Source: Paenibacillus sp. Root52 (GTDB taxonomy: Bacteria; Bacillota; Bacilli; Paenibacillales; Paenibacillaceae). Taken from it: a DNA stretch of 64,000 bases. The first letter of the stretch is position 1, and each line of letters opens with the position of its first letter. Made by a program: the position numbers and the translations under genes. The DNA is taken from contig NZ_LMFO01000001.1 in the NCBI RefSeq assembly GCF_001426865.1, positions 620,001-684,000 of the forward strand, read 5' to 3'. Shown piece by piece: positions 35,212-43,289 of this stretch. Under the pieces are notes generated by a model. It did no database searches. It was not told the DNA's origin and saw only the letters and a program-made list of their open reading frames with translations.

Positions 35212-36768
35212 TTACTTGCTTGGAATTTCGTTCTGTGAGTTTTCGTATTCCTCCAGCAGTCGTTTCAGCTTTTGGCGCTGCCGCTTTTCCTTCTGACGGC
35301 GTTCTCTGTCCTCGGCCTGTAGAGCTTTGAGTAGGGAGATACACATACCGATAAGGACAACGGCGAACGGCAGCGCGGCCACAATGGAAGCCGTCTGGAG
35401 ACCGCTCAGTCCCCCGCTGAACAACAGTACTACCGCGATGGCGGATTGCATGATTCCCCAGGTTAATTTCACTCTTGTACTCGGATCCAGCTTGCCATCT
35501 GAAGTCAGCATGCCCAACACAAATGTAGCGGAATCAGCCGACGTAATAAAGAAGATCATGATCAGGAGTGTAGCGACTACTGCTAAGATTGTGCCCAAAG
35601 GCAATTGCTCCAGCATAAGGAATAAAGCGGTTGTCGTATCTTCCTTGACGGCTTCCGCCAGATGGGCGGAATTGAACAATTCCATATGAAGTCCTGTACC
35701 GCCGAAGACGGAGAACCAGATAAATCCGAACAGGCTTGGAATGAGCATGACGTAAATTACAAATTCCTTTATCGTTCTTCCTCTGGATACCCTTGCGATA
35801 AAAGTACCGACAAATGGAGCCCACGAGATCCACCATGCCCAGTAAAATAACGTCCAAGCTCCAATCCAGGCTTCTCTTGAGAATGGCGTAAGTCTCAAAC
35901 TCATGTTAATAATGTTCTGCATGTAACTGCCTAAGGTTGTTGTGAATGTGTCAAATATAAAAGAAGTCGGCCCAGTCACTAATACAAACAACATCAATAG
36001 CACAGCTATAACGAGGTTGGTGTTGCTCAGAACCTTAATCCCTCTATCCAGACCAGAAGTTGCTGATATTAGAAACAGTACGGTTACAACGATGATAATG
36101 ACAACCTGAGTTATTGTTGAGTTAGGGATACCGAATAAGTAATTCAGACCCCCACCGATCTGAAGTGCACCCAATCCAAGCGAGGTCGCAACACCAAAGA
36201 TCGTGGAAATGACCGCTAGAATATCAATAATCTTGCCAAGCCAACCTGCAGCAAGTCGCTCACCGATCAGAGGAATAAAGGTTGAACTGATCAACCCTTT
36301 GTAGCCTTTCCGGAACTGGAAGTAAGCAAGTGCTAGGCCGATGACGGTATAGATAGCCCAAGGATGGAGTCCCCAGTGGAAAAAGGAATAACGCATCGAA
36401 AGTCTTGCTGCCTGCGTTGTTCCGCCTTCTGCTCCCTCGGGTGCAGATAAATAGTGGGACAGCGGTTCAGCAACTCCCCAGAAAACCAATCCAATGCCCA
36501 TACCAGCGCTAAACAGCATGGACAGCCAGGAAACTGTAGAATATTCTGGTTCATCATCTTCATCTCCTAGCCTGATCGAGCCAAATCGGCTGAACGCCAG
36601 ATAAAAAGCGAAGATCAGGAAGAACAGTGTCGCTAGCAAATAAAACCAGCCAAAATTCTGAATAGAGAAGTTGTAAACCACGTTGGCGACTTCTGCTAGC
36701 TGGTCAGGAGCGACGGCTCCCCAAAGAGCAAATAGTGCAACGATGATAATTGTGATTGTAAATACCAT
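35212..36768 (-). CDS. opuD: BCCT-family glycine betaine transporter
   Basis: This 518-residue membrane protein has about 12 helices. The BCCT signature is present: FSAGMGIGLVFWGVAEPLSH near residues 86-105, with the GMGIG glycine segment used by sodium-coupled betaine carriers, and the tryptophan-rich FYWAWWISWAPFVGTF in helix 8. A charged cytosolic C-terminal tail (EDRERRQKEKRQRQKLKRL) resembles the osmosensing tails of BetP and OpuD. It should import glycine betaine or a related osmoprotectant under osmotic stress. GGAGGT precedes ATG 36768. The symbol follows the Bacillus subtilis homologue; the exact substrate is inferred. Confidence 0.9.
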   Translation of the reverse strand: MVFTITIIIVALFALWGAVAPDQLAEVANVVYNFSIQNFGWFYLLATLFFLIFAFYLAFSRFGSIRLGDEDDEPEYSTVSWLSMLFSAGMGIGLVFWGVAEPLSHYLSAPEGAEGGTTQAARLSMRYSFFHWGLHPWAIYTVIGLALAYFQFRKGYKGLISSTFIPLIGERLAAGWLGKIIDILAVISTIFGVATSLGLGALQIGGGLNYLFGIPNSTITQVVIIIVVTVLFLISATSGLDRGIKVLSNTNLVIAVLLMLFVLVTGPTSFIFDTFTTTLGSYMQNIINMSLRLTPFSREAWIGAWTLFYWAWWISWAPFVGTFIARVSRGRTIKEFVIYVMLIPSLFGFIWFSVFGGTGLHMELFNSAHLAEAVKEDTTTALFLMLEQLPLGTILAVVATLLIMIFFITSADSATFVLGMLTSDGKLDPSTRVKLTWGIMQSAIAVVLLFSGGLSGLQTASIVAALPFAVVLIGMCISLLKALQAEDRERRQKEKRQRQKLKRLLEEYENSQNEIPSK

Positions 36769-36969
36769 GAAGAGACCTCCGTTATGTAAGCTACAGCCAA
36801 CTGTTTCTTAGTATGTGCTAGTCCAGCTCGCAATATTTCAAGAAAGCTAGCTGTTGATAAAATAAAACAAACTGCCGTGTAATGAAACACTTCAGTTTAT
36901 TTTGATCTTTTGAGAACCAATATATTGCCTATAAATATAAGAAACATGAGAACTTAACAGAGTAATTAG

Positions 36970-36998
36970 TATCAAGTACTATTATCAAGTGTTATAAT
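36970..36998 (+). promoter_or_regulatory. Probable sigma-A promoter with direct repeat, upstream of the MaoC gene
   Basis: A consensus -10 TATAAT (36993-36998) lies 17 bases after a weak -35 TATCAA (36970-36975). TATCAAGT occurs twice, at 36970-36977 and 36983-36990, in and beside the -35 region. The repeat may bind a regulator. Confidence 0.45.
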
Positions 36999-37067
36999 TG
37001 GTAATCGAGTTAACTTTATTCCGAAATAATTGGGTAAACATACATGGAAAACAAAGGAGTTTAATCA

Positions 37068-37493
37068 ATGAAATTCAATGATTTTTTTGTAGGACAGACG
37101 TTTATAACCAAATCTCTTGAGCTCACGAAAGAGGATATCACAAGTTTTGCTACTGAATTTGATCCACAATATATGCATTTGGACGAAGAGAAAGCCAAAA
37201 AAGGAAGATTCAATGGGATCATTGCTTCGGGAATTCAAACATTGGCGGTTTCGTTTAAACTTTGGATTGAAACGGGTAGTTATGGTGACGATGTCATTGC
37301 AGGTACCGCGTTTAATAATATCAAATTTATAAAACCCGTGTATCCTGGCGATGTGTTGTACAACAAGGTTAAAGTTATTGATGTGGAAGAAAAGAGAAAC
37401 GAAACAGGTCTTGTAACGGTGAAGTTTTCTACCTTTAATAGTAAAGATGAGCTCGTTTTTGAAGGAGATTTAACAGTTCTGGTCAAAAAGTAG
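37068..37493 (+). CDS. MaoC-like hydratase-fold protein
   Basis: This 141-residue hot-dog-fold protein has the MaoC hydratase motif: FATEFDPQYMHLDEEKAKKG, with the catalytic D and H pattern, followed by IIASGIQTLAVSFKLW. The family hydrates enoyl-CoA or enoyl-ACP thioesters. AAAGGAG precedes ATG 37068. It stands alone, and a fragment of the dispersed repeat follows it. Its pathway cannot be told from the neighbours. Confidence 0.85.
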   Translation: MKFNDFFVGQTFITKSLELTKEDITSFATEFDPQYMHLDEEKAKKGRFNGIIASGIQTLAVSFKLWIETGSYGDDVIAGTAFNNIKFIKPVYPGDVLYNKVKVIDVEEKRNETGLVTVKFSTFNSKDELVFEGDLTVLVKK

Positions 37494-37529
37494 TGTCCCA
37501 GGTCAAGGACAAGCAGTTATTTCCTCATT

Positions 37530-37553
37530 AATCTATTAAGCTAAGGGTCAGGT
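37530..37553 (+). repeat. Fragment of the dispersed repeat, copy G
   Basis: CTATTAAGCTAAGGGTCAGG and the following TTAAC match the outer end of the repeat family at 17-21 kb. A shorter trace (TTGAGCTAACGG) occurs near 34057-34068. Only the edge block is left here. Confidence 0.4.
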
Positions 37554-37645
37554 TAACTGAAAAAATGGAGAGAAGTGAAAGTATGTATAAATTTCATATA
37601 TTTACAAAGGAAAAAGATGTCATGTATAATTAATGTTAAATTTCC

Positions 37646-37716
37646 GGTATGTGTGACTGGCGTAAACGTGGAGTGAACCACGAGGAAGCACATATTTTAT
37701 ATGCCGTACGCCTGGG
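37646..37716 (+). ncRNA. ZTP (ZMP, pfl-type) riboswitch aptamer
   Basis: The conserved cores are present: GTGTGACTGGCG (37651-37662) and, after the linker, GCCGTACGCCTGGGC (37703-37717). P1 pairs TATGTG (37648-37653) with CACATA (37689-37694). P2 pairs CGTGG (37667-37671) with CCACG (37678-37682), and GAGGAAGC follows. GGCG (37659-37662) can pair with CGCC (37709-37712) as the family's pseudoknot. The aptamer senses ZTP/ZMP, alarm signals of folate shortage. It runs straight into a terminator before the DJ-1/PfpI gene, so ligand binding should switch the gene on. Confidence 0.88.
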
Positions 37717-37752
37717 CAAAGTGTTTGATCTGTTGATCAAACACTTTTTTAT
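37717..37752 (+). terminator. Expression-platform terminator of the ZTP riboswitch
   Basis: AAAGTGTTTGATC (37718-37730) pairs with GATCAAACACTTT (37735-37747), a 13-bp stem, followed by T-rich sequence. It starts immediately after the conserved CCTGGGC, so folding of the aptamer should compete with it. Confidence 0.85.
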
Positions 37753-37782
37753 TATTCAGGTAATGAGAGGATGGTAGCGGCA

Positions 37783-38385
37783 ATGAAAATGGCGTTTGTG
37801 TTATTCGATGCAATGACAAGCATGGACTTAGTTGGATTTTATGAAGCAGTGACTTGGCTAGCGATTCTAAAAGCGAAGGAAAACGTATCATGGACATTCT
37901 GTGCAAACAAGGATGAAATTACAGATGATCGGGGACTGAAAATGAAATCCGGTGCGGTGTTACCTGATCTAGGTGATTTTGATCTAGTGTTTTTCCCCGG
38001 TGGATTATCAACTAGAATGCTTAGATTTGATGAGGATTTCATGGGCTGGGTTCGAACGGCAGAGAACGTACCGTATAAAATTTCTATTTGTACAGGAGCT
38101 TTGCTGATGGGTGCAGCAGGTTTCCTGAATGGAAAAAAGGCTACAACAAACTCATCAGCTTATGATTTACTGGCTCCTTATTGTGCAGAAGTAATTTCAG
38201 CGCGTGTCGTGCGTGACGGTAATACGGTAACTGGTGCGGGGGTTACAGCTTCCATTGACCTGGGGCTTTACATGGTTGAAATGTTGACGAGTACAGAGAT
38301 TGTTCTTCAAGTTCAGCAGAAATTAGAGTATCCATATTATGAGGCTGGTAATATAAAAGATGTCTACATGCAAACTTTTCGGTAG
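37783..38385 (+). CDS. DJ-1/PfpI-family protein under ZTP riboswitch control
   Basis: This 200-residue cytosolic protein has the DJ-1/PfpI fold. FFPGGLSTRML (70-80) and the nucleophile elbow ISICTGALLMGAAG, with reactive C103, are clear. E21 in VGFYEAV is in the position of the conserved glutamate of the isonitrile hydratase-like branch. Members act as hydratases, glyoxalase-like enzymes or chaperones; which applies here is unknown. ATG 37783 is 12 bases after GAGAGG; ATG 37771 abuts that site and is less likely. It is the first gene after the ZTP riboswitch and is followed 12 bases later by an acetyltransferase gene. Confidence 0.88.
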   Translation: MKMAFVLFDAMTSMDLVGFYEAVTWLAILKAKENVSWTFCANKDEITDDRGLKMKSGAVLPDLGDFDLVFFPGGLSTRMLRFDEDFMGWVRTAENVPYKISICTGALLMGAAGFLNGKKATTNSSAYDLLAPYCAEVISARVVRDGNTVTGAGVTASIDLGLYMVEMLTSTEIVLQVQQKLEYPYYEAGNIKDVYMQTFR

Positions 38386-38397
38386 GGGGACAAGAAG

Positions 38398-38871
38398 ATG
38401 ACAATTCGCCTTTTTCAAGCGCTAGACATGCCAGTCGTACTGAAAATGATGAAAGATCATGATTTTCAGTTCCCGGCGTTTATTCGCGAGCAGTACCCTG
38501 CGCGCTGGGATTCATATTTAGACATGCCGGATGAGCGTATCCATGCTTATTATGTCATGCTTGATGAAGCGGATATGGTCATAGGTCATGCTGGCTACAT
38601 TCTTCAGCCTACTGTTAACCGGTATGAAATCGTTGGCGTTGTTACGTGCAAATCTCACCTTCGACAAGGAGTTGCACATAGACTAATCTCTAAGATTTGT
38701 ACAAAAATAACTGAACTTGGAGGCGGTGATGTCATGCTCTATACGCTTGATCATGAAAAAAATCAAGCTGCACTCGCATTTTATGAACGAATGAAGTTTC
38801 AAAGGGAATGTGTCGATATGAACTATTATACGTCTGGGTTTCATAGACTTGCACTGGTTAAAACGTTATAG
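38398..38871 (+). CDS. GNAT-family acetyltransferase
   Basis: This 157-residue protein has the GNAT acetyl-CoA site: EIVGVVTCKSHLRQGVAHRL (motif A, with the R-Q-G-V-A pyrophosphate loop) and a C-terminal NQAALAFYERMKFQRE (motif B). It transfers an acetyl group from acetyl-CoA to an unidentified amine. AGGGGGAC precedes ATG 38398. The gap of 12 bases to the DJ-1/PfpI gene indicates one operon controlled by the ZTP riboswitch. Confidence 0.85.
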   Translation: MTIRLFQALDMPVVLKMMKDHDFQFPAFIREQYPARWDSYLDMPDERIHAYYVMLDEADMVIGHAGYILQPTVNRYEIVGVVTCKSHLRQGVAHRLISKICTKITELGGGDVMLYTLDHEKNQAALAFYERMKFQRECVDMNYYTSGFHRLALVKTL

Positions 38872-38968
38872 GAGAGCACAAGAAACGAGTTGATTAATTC
38901 AACGAGAATGATTGCTTCATCAATGATCAAACAACGAGAAATTATTCCAGATAATTATACTGAAGTTG

Positions 38969-39067
38969 TTATCCGGAATGAAACGAACTGGAGCCCATGC
39001 TTTCTATGAGCATAATGGCTATGATAGAGATTCATACTGCTTTGATAAAATGATTGAAGTTGACTAA
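38969..39067 (+). pseudogene. C-terminal fragment of another GNAT acetyltransferase
   Basis: The frame reads LSGMKRTGAHAFYEHNGY and ends in TAA at 39065-39067. That is the usual end of a GNAT protein (SGMKRTGAHAFYEKNGY in relatives I recall). The N-terminal part is missing; an ATG-led stretch at about 38910-39008 in another frame may be its distorted upstream piece. It lies about 100 bases after the intact GNAT gene but is not a copy of that gene's end. Confidence 0.7.
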
Positions 39068-39159
39068 TTCATCTCCAAACCAACCCCTACCCACTCTCCC
39101 GATTTCTATGCTTTAATGAAATGAGCAGTAATAACAAGAAATGTTGAAAGTGGGATTCT

Positions 39160-41127
39160 ATGAAACGACTAACGATTGGCCTGTTCGCCCATGTGGATGC
39201 AGGTAAAACAACTTTTGCCGAACAACTGCTGTACCATACGAACAGTATCCGGTCGCGAGGGCGGGTGGATCATCAGGATGCGTTTCTGGACAGCCACGAC
39301 ATCGAGCGGGCAAGGGGCATTACCGTGTTCGCAGATCAGGCAGTACTAGAGTATAAAGGTGACAGCTACTATTTAATAGATACGCCTGGACACGTCGATT
39401 TCTCCCCAGAGATGGAGCGGGCAATCCAGGTCATTGATTATGCCATTTTGATCGTAAGCGCAGTTGAGGGTGTCCAGGGTCATACGGAAACAGTCTGGCA
39501 GCTACTGCGGAAACATCGGATCCCAACGTTTTTCTTTATAAACAAGACGGATCGAGTTGGAGCGGATGCAAACAGAACCGAGTTGGATATTCGGCAGCAG
39601 TTGACAGGGGAAGTATGTTGCATTACAGAGAGGTTCGCTGACGGTATCATCGCTGAATCGCTGCGTGAGGCTATGGCGGAGCGGGACGAAACCTTGCTGG
39701 AAGCTTTCCTGGAGGGGAGAGACGATTCTGGTTTCTGGTTGAAAGCCTTGCAGAAGATGATTGCGGACGGTCTTCTCTTCCCTTGTGCTCACGGTTCTGC
39801 GCTTCAGGATACTGGGGTTGTTGAATTTCTGGATCAGCTGCACCTGCTGACGACAACCACTTATGACGAGGATGCTTCGTTCCAGGGTAGAGTTTATAAA
39901 ATTCGGCACGATGCAGGGGGAGCGAGACTCACGTTCATTAAGGCACTGGGCGGTCGGTTGAAGGTGAGAGAACAACTTAGTTATGAGAGCGGCGGGGTTC
40001 AATATGACGAAAAAATTACGCGACTCTTCTTGTTTAACGGCCTTAAATCGCAGTCGGTGGAACAAGTAGAAGCCGGGGATTTGTTTGCCGTTGCCGGATT
40101 ATCCGCGACCGAGACCGGACAAGGTCTGGGGTCGATATCTGACAAGCTAACTTACGATTCGGAGCCGACCTTACAATCGAAAGTGATTTTCGACGATTCA
40201 ATACATGTTCAGAAGGTGCTCGGTGCATTCCGCACGCTTGAGGCAGAGGAGCCGTCTCTAAACGTCGTTTGGGATGAGAAATTGCAGGAGATTTCTATCC
40301 GCGTCATGGGATTGATTCAACTGGAAGTGTTAGAGCAGATTGTTGGAGAGCGGTTTGGCTTCGCTATCTCTTTTGGACAACCGGAAATCTTGTATAAGGA
40401 AACAATTCATTCGGCTGTGATAGGGTACGGTCACTTCGAACCGCTCAGACATTATGCAGAAGTGCATCTGCTAATTGAACCGGGAGAAAGGGGAACCGGC
40501 ATCACGTTCGATAGCAGATGTCATGTCGATGATCTGAATGTCAGCTATCAGAATCTGATTCGAAATCACCTCTACGAACGGGAGCATCACGGACTGCTGA
40601 CTGGCATGCCAGTCACCGACGTGAACATCACGCTGCTGAGGGGTCGCGCGCACAAAGAACATACTCATGGCGGCGATTTTCGTGAGGCTACCTTTCGAGC
40701 ATTACGTCAAGGTATGGAGAAGGCAGACATCGTGCTGCTTGAGCCCTATTACGATTTCAAAATCAAAGTCACTCTCGATGAAATGGGTAGGGTGCTGTCC
40801 GATATTCAGCGTGCTTCAGGTACATTTAATCCGCCAGAGACAGATGGAACGCAAGCAGTGGTCACGGGCAGAGTGCCCGTATCAACTTTCATGAACTACA
40901 GTGCCGAATTGGCATCCTTTACGCATGGACGAGGCAGTATACGCTGCGTGTTCAGCGGATACGACCGCTGCCATAACACGGAGGAAGTCATAGAGCGGAT
41001 GGACTACCGCAAAGAGGCAGACCCACTATATACATCTTCATCTATTTTTTGCGCCAAGGGAGCAGGTTACTCGGTACCATGGGATGAAGCTGAAGCCAAG
41101 ATGCACCTTGAATTAGTACCTAAATGA
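39160..41127 (+). CDS. Tet(M)/EF-G-like ribosomal protection GTPase
   Basis: This 655-residue translational GTPase has G1 AHVDAGKTT, G2 RGITV, G3 DTPGHVDF and G4 NKTD. EF-G-like domains II-V follow. Length and layout match tetracycline ribosomal protection proteins, which bind the ribosome and displace tetracycline. The C-terminus (FSGYDRCHNTEEVIERMDYR and SSSIFCAKGAGYSVPWDE) is closer to the Otr(A)/Tet(P)B-like branch and chromosomal homologues than to Tet(M) itself. It may therefore confer weak or no resistance. No mobile element is visible nearby, which fits an intrinsic chromosomal gene. Confidence 0.85.
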   Translation: MKRLTIGLFAHVDAGKTTFAEQLLYHTNSIRSRGRVDHQDAFLDSHDIERARGITVFADQAVLEYKGDSYYLIDTPGHVDFSPEMERAIQVIDYAILIVSAVEGVQGHTETVWQLLRKHRIPTFFFINKTDRVGADANRTELDIRQQLTGEVCCITERFADGIIAESLREAMAERDETLLEAFLEGRDDSGFWLKALQKMIADGLLFPCAHGSALQDTGVVEFLDQLHLLTTTTYDEDASFQGRVYKIRHDAGGARLTFIKALGGRLKVREQLSYESGGVQYDEKITRLFLFNGLKSQSVEQVEAGDLFAVAGLSATETGQGLGSISDKLTYDSEPTLQSKVIFDDSIHVQKVLGAFRTLEAEEPSLNVVWDEKLQEISIRVMGLIQLEVLEQIVGERFGFAISFGQPEILYKETIHSAVIGYGHFEPLRHYAEVHLLIEPGERGTGITFDSRCHVDDLNVSYQNLIRNHLYEREHHGLLTGMPVTDVNITLLRGRAHKEHTHGGDFREATFRALRQGMEKADIVLLEPYYDFKIKVTLDEMGRVLSDIQRASGTFNPPETDGTQAVVTGRVPVSTFMNYSAELASFTHGRGSIRCVFSGYDRCHNTEEVIERMDYRKEADPLYTSSSIFCAKGAGYSVPWDEAEAKMHLELVPK

Positions 41128-41245
41128 TCTTTTAAGAAATTAAGCAATTATCGAGCTTAGTGAGTCTAATCATGTGATAGAGCAAGAGGTATTACTTGAA
41201 GGTCGTAAGCGAGTTCTCGTTCATCCACCCAGATTTAGATAAGGA

Positions 41246-41278
41246 AAGAGCCGCACTAAGCGCGGCTCTTTTGTTTGT
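41246..41278 (+). terminator. Terminator after the Tet(M)-like gene
   Basis: AAGAGCCGC (41246-41254) pairs with GCGGCTCTT (41262-41270), followed by TTGTTTG. It sits between convergent genes and may work for both. Confidence 0.8.
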
Positions 41279-41283
41279 TGATA

Positions 41284-41787
41284 TTAATGTCCACCTGTAT
41301 TGGTAGCCCAAACAGGACCTTTTCCAGTGGAGTAGAACACAACATTTCCATCGTCTTGAACAACCAATGTATCGCCACTCAGGCCTGGTGGTACATTACC
41401 TCCGTAGTGGGCGTTAGTCCAGTCTTGTATTTTTGAAAACCAAAACCAATGAGAATCGTTATAATCTGTTAATCGAAGCAAATTATTTTGAACTTTTAAC
41501 ACCTGCGGATACCTTGTGATTGTATGACCTGTGTGATCCCGCCATTGATATTTTGCACCACTTGTTTTTGTAGACCAAAGCGACTTCCCTTGTTTGTAAA
41601 GCACTAGATTTCCATCTGTCTGCATGATTAGAGTAAATCTTCCGTCGTTCGATGTAAGTGATTGACCTAGTGTTAGTGATTCACCTGCTGTAAGAGAGTT
41701 CTTCGCAGAAGCTGCCGAGACGAGGGTGATCTGAAGCATAAACAGTGCCAGCAAGATGAGTACCGATTTTTTTGCGATTTTTTTCAT
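41284..41787 (-). CDS. Secreted B-lectin (mannose-binding) domain protein
   Basis: This 167-residue protein has a signal peptide (MKKIAKKSVLILLALFMLQI, cleaved near VSAASA) and a bulb-type lectin domain. Two carbohydrate-site motifs of the QxDxNxVxY type are visible: MQTDGNLVLY and VQDDGNVVFY, each followed by a LWST or VWAT segment. A third site appears degenerate (LKVQNNLLRLTDYN). Such small secreted lectins bind mannose; some act as bacteriocins, but that is not shown here. AAAAGGAG precedes the ATG at 41787. Confidence 0.85.
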   Translation of the reverse strand: MKKIAKKSVLILLALFMLQITLVSAASAKNSLTAGESLTLGQSLTSNDGRFTLIMQTDGNLVLYKQGKSLWSTKTSGAKYQWRDHTGHTITRYPQVLKVQNNLLRLTDYNDSHWFWFSKIQDWTNAHYGGNVPPGLSGDTLVVQDDGNVVFYSTGKGPVWATNTGGH

Positions 41788-41922
41788 AGTCGACTGCTCC
41801 TTTTAGGATATTTTTTTATTTCTAGTAAAATATAGCATAAAATGAATAGAAATCAACTCTTTTTTTGATAGATTTTGTAAAATATTTGTAAAGCTTTACC
41901 TGATCGATAAGTAAAGCAGTAA

Positions 41923-42021
41923 ATTCCATTCCGAGAAGTAGACCACGCTCAAGATTACGTAGTGGTCGATGAGGAAGGAACGGAGTTATGGTGTGGAAGC
42001 ACACGTAAAAAAGAACCGTAA
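41923..42021 (+). pseudogene. Short coding-like remnant before the GlsB gene
   Basis: The frame reads IPFREVDHAQDYVVVDEEG and then TELWCGSTRKKEP before TAA at 42019-42021. Composition is protein-like, but there is no start codon or ribosome binding site. The stop lies inside the first arm of the terminator at 42015. It looks like the last 32 codons of a lost gene with its terminator preserved. The family is unknown. Confidence 0.35.
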
Positions 42022-42060
42022 GTGTTCAACTTCCATCGATGAACACTTACGGTCTTTTTA
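42005..42060 (-). terminator. Strong bidirectional terminator next to the GlsB gene
   Basis: A 14-bp perfect stem, ACCGTAAGTGTTCA (42015-42028) with TGAACACTTACGGT (42040-42053), has an A run before it and a T run after it. On the minus strand it ends the GlsB transcript; on the plus strand it follows the coding remnant. Confidence 0.85.
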
Positions 42061-42137
42061 TGTTTATCCTGTACCTTCATGCCAAGGCAGCATCTTTAAA
42101 ACAATATCTAATGAACGACGGTATCGATTTCTCTTTG

Positions 42138-42395
42138 TTAACGTCTTCGGAAGGCTCCTCCGCGTGCCAGAGCGAAGAAGATGAGCAGGGCAATAATTGA
42201 GCCAACGATGGCTGGAATAATATGAAATCCGCCAATCACCGGTCCCCTTGCTCCCAACAATTCGGTTCCTAACCAGGAACCGATAAAACCCGCAATAACG
42301 TTTCCAAGAACACCGCCCGGTACGTCCCGTCCAATCAAGTTGCCGCTTAACCAGCCAATAAGTCCACCAACAATGAGTACCCAGAGCAGATCCAT
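42138..42395 (-). CDS. GlsB/YeaQ/YmgE-family stress membrane protein
   Basis: This 85-residue protein has three hydrophobic segments separated by glycine-rich turns: LLWVLIVGGLIGWLSG, GVLGNVIAGFIGSWLG and FHIIPAIVGSIIALLIFFAL. That is the transglycosylase-associated (GlsB/YeaQ) family, small membrane proteins induced by stress. The tail RGGAFRRR is cytosolic and basic. GGAG lies about ten bases before the ATG at 42395. It is monocistronic. Confidence 0.9.
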   Translation of the reverse strand: MDLLWVLIVGGLIGWLSGNLIGRDVPGGVLGNVIAGFIGSWLGTELLGARGPVIGGFHIIPAIVGSIIALLIFFALARGGAFRRR

Positions 42396-42552
42396 GGTTT
42401 GTTCTCCTTTCTTCGGGTTTATTACAAGTTATGTTGGACTCAGTGGAATAGACCTCATCTTCCAGTTGGTGGAGGAATCTAAAGTGTCTGTGCTAAGATG
42501 AGGGTAATGATGATTCAAGCAGGGAACCAGGCTAGAAGGAGTGTGCAGTACA

Positions 42553-43260
42553 TTGAAGAAAATACTAGTCATTGACGATGAAGTTGCAATTAGAGATTTA
42601 ATTGAGCTCGTGCTGAGGCGAGAAAACTACGATGTGCAAACTGCAGAAGATGGCAAAACCGGACTGCAATTGCTGGCTTCTTTTCAGCCCGACCTGGTGG
42701 TGCTAGATTTGATGCTGCCTGACTGCTCCGGATATGACCTTTGCAAGGAAATCACCGGGAAACGTGCCGTTCCTGTGATCATGCTCTCTGCCAAAAATGA
42801 GGTCATCGACAAGGTACTCGGACTAGAGCTAGGCGCGGAAGATTATATGACCAAACCCTTTGACAACCGTGAATTGCTCGCTCGGATCAAGGTGATTCTG
42901 AGAAGAAACGAGAGCAAGGAGGAATCAAGTGAAGGAACAGAAGTGAGATCTACACGCATTATTCATGAAGAGCTGACATTTGATCTGGAAAGCCGAAGGG
43001 TACTGAAAAATGGTGTACCCGTGTCTTTAACGGCTAAAGAGTTTAAGATTCTGGAAACGTTACTCAAAAGGCCAGACAAAATCTTTACCCGGGATGAGCT
43101 GTTGCAGATCGGATGGGGATATGACTTTATGGGAGACAGTCGCAGTGTGGATATGACCATCATGCGATTACGGAAGAAGCTGGAGGATAACGCGGATGAA
43201 CCGAAGTATGTCAGGACGATCTATGGATTTGGCTATCAGCTTGGGGGTGGCGAGACCTGA
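42553..43260 (+). CDS. OmpR/PhoB-type response regulator
   Basis: This 235-residue protein has a receiver domain with D8/D9, phosphoacceptor D52 in LVVLDLMLP and K101 in YMTKPFDNRE. The winged-helix DNA-binding domain (about 130-230) contains FKILETLLKRPDKIFTRDEL and ends SVDMTIMRLRKKLEDN then VRTIYGFGYQL. AAGGAG at 42536-42541 serves the TTG at 42553 with 11-base spacing; the GTG at 42541 overlaps that site. It forms a two-component pair with the histidine kinase downstream. Confidence 0.92.
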   Translation: MKKILVIDDEVAIRDLIELVLRRENYDVQTAEDGKTGLQLLASFQPDLVVLDLMLPDCSGYDLCKEITGKRAVPVIMLSAKNEVIDKVLGLELGAEDYMTKPFDNRELLARIKVILRRNESKEESSEGTEVRSTRIIHEELTFDLESRRVLKNGVPVSLTAKEFKILETLLKRPDKIFTRDELLQIGWGYDFMGDSRSVDMTIMRLRKKLEDNADEPKYVRTIYGFGYQLGGGET

Positions 43261-43289
43261 AGTACGCAACTCGGCTACTGCTGAATTAT

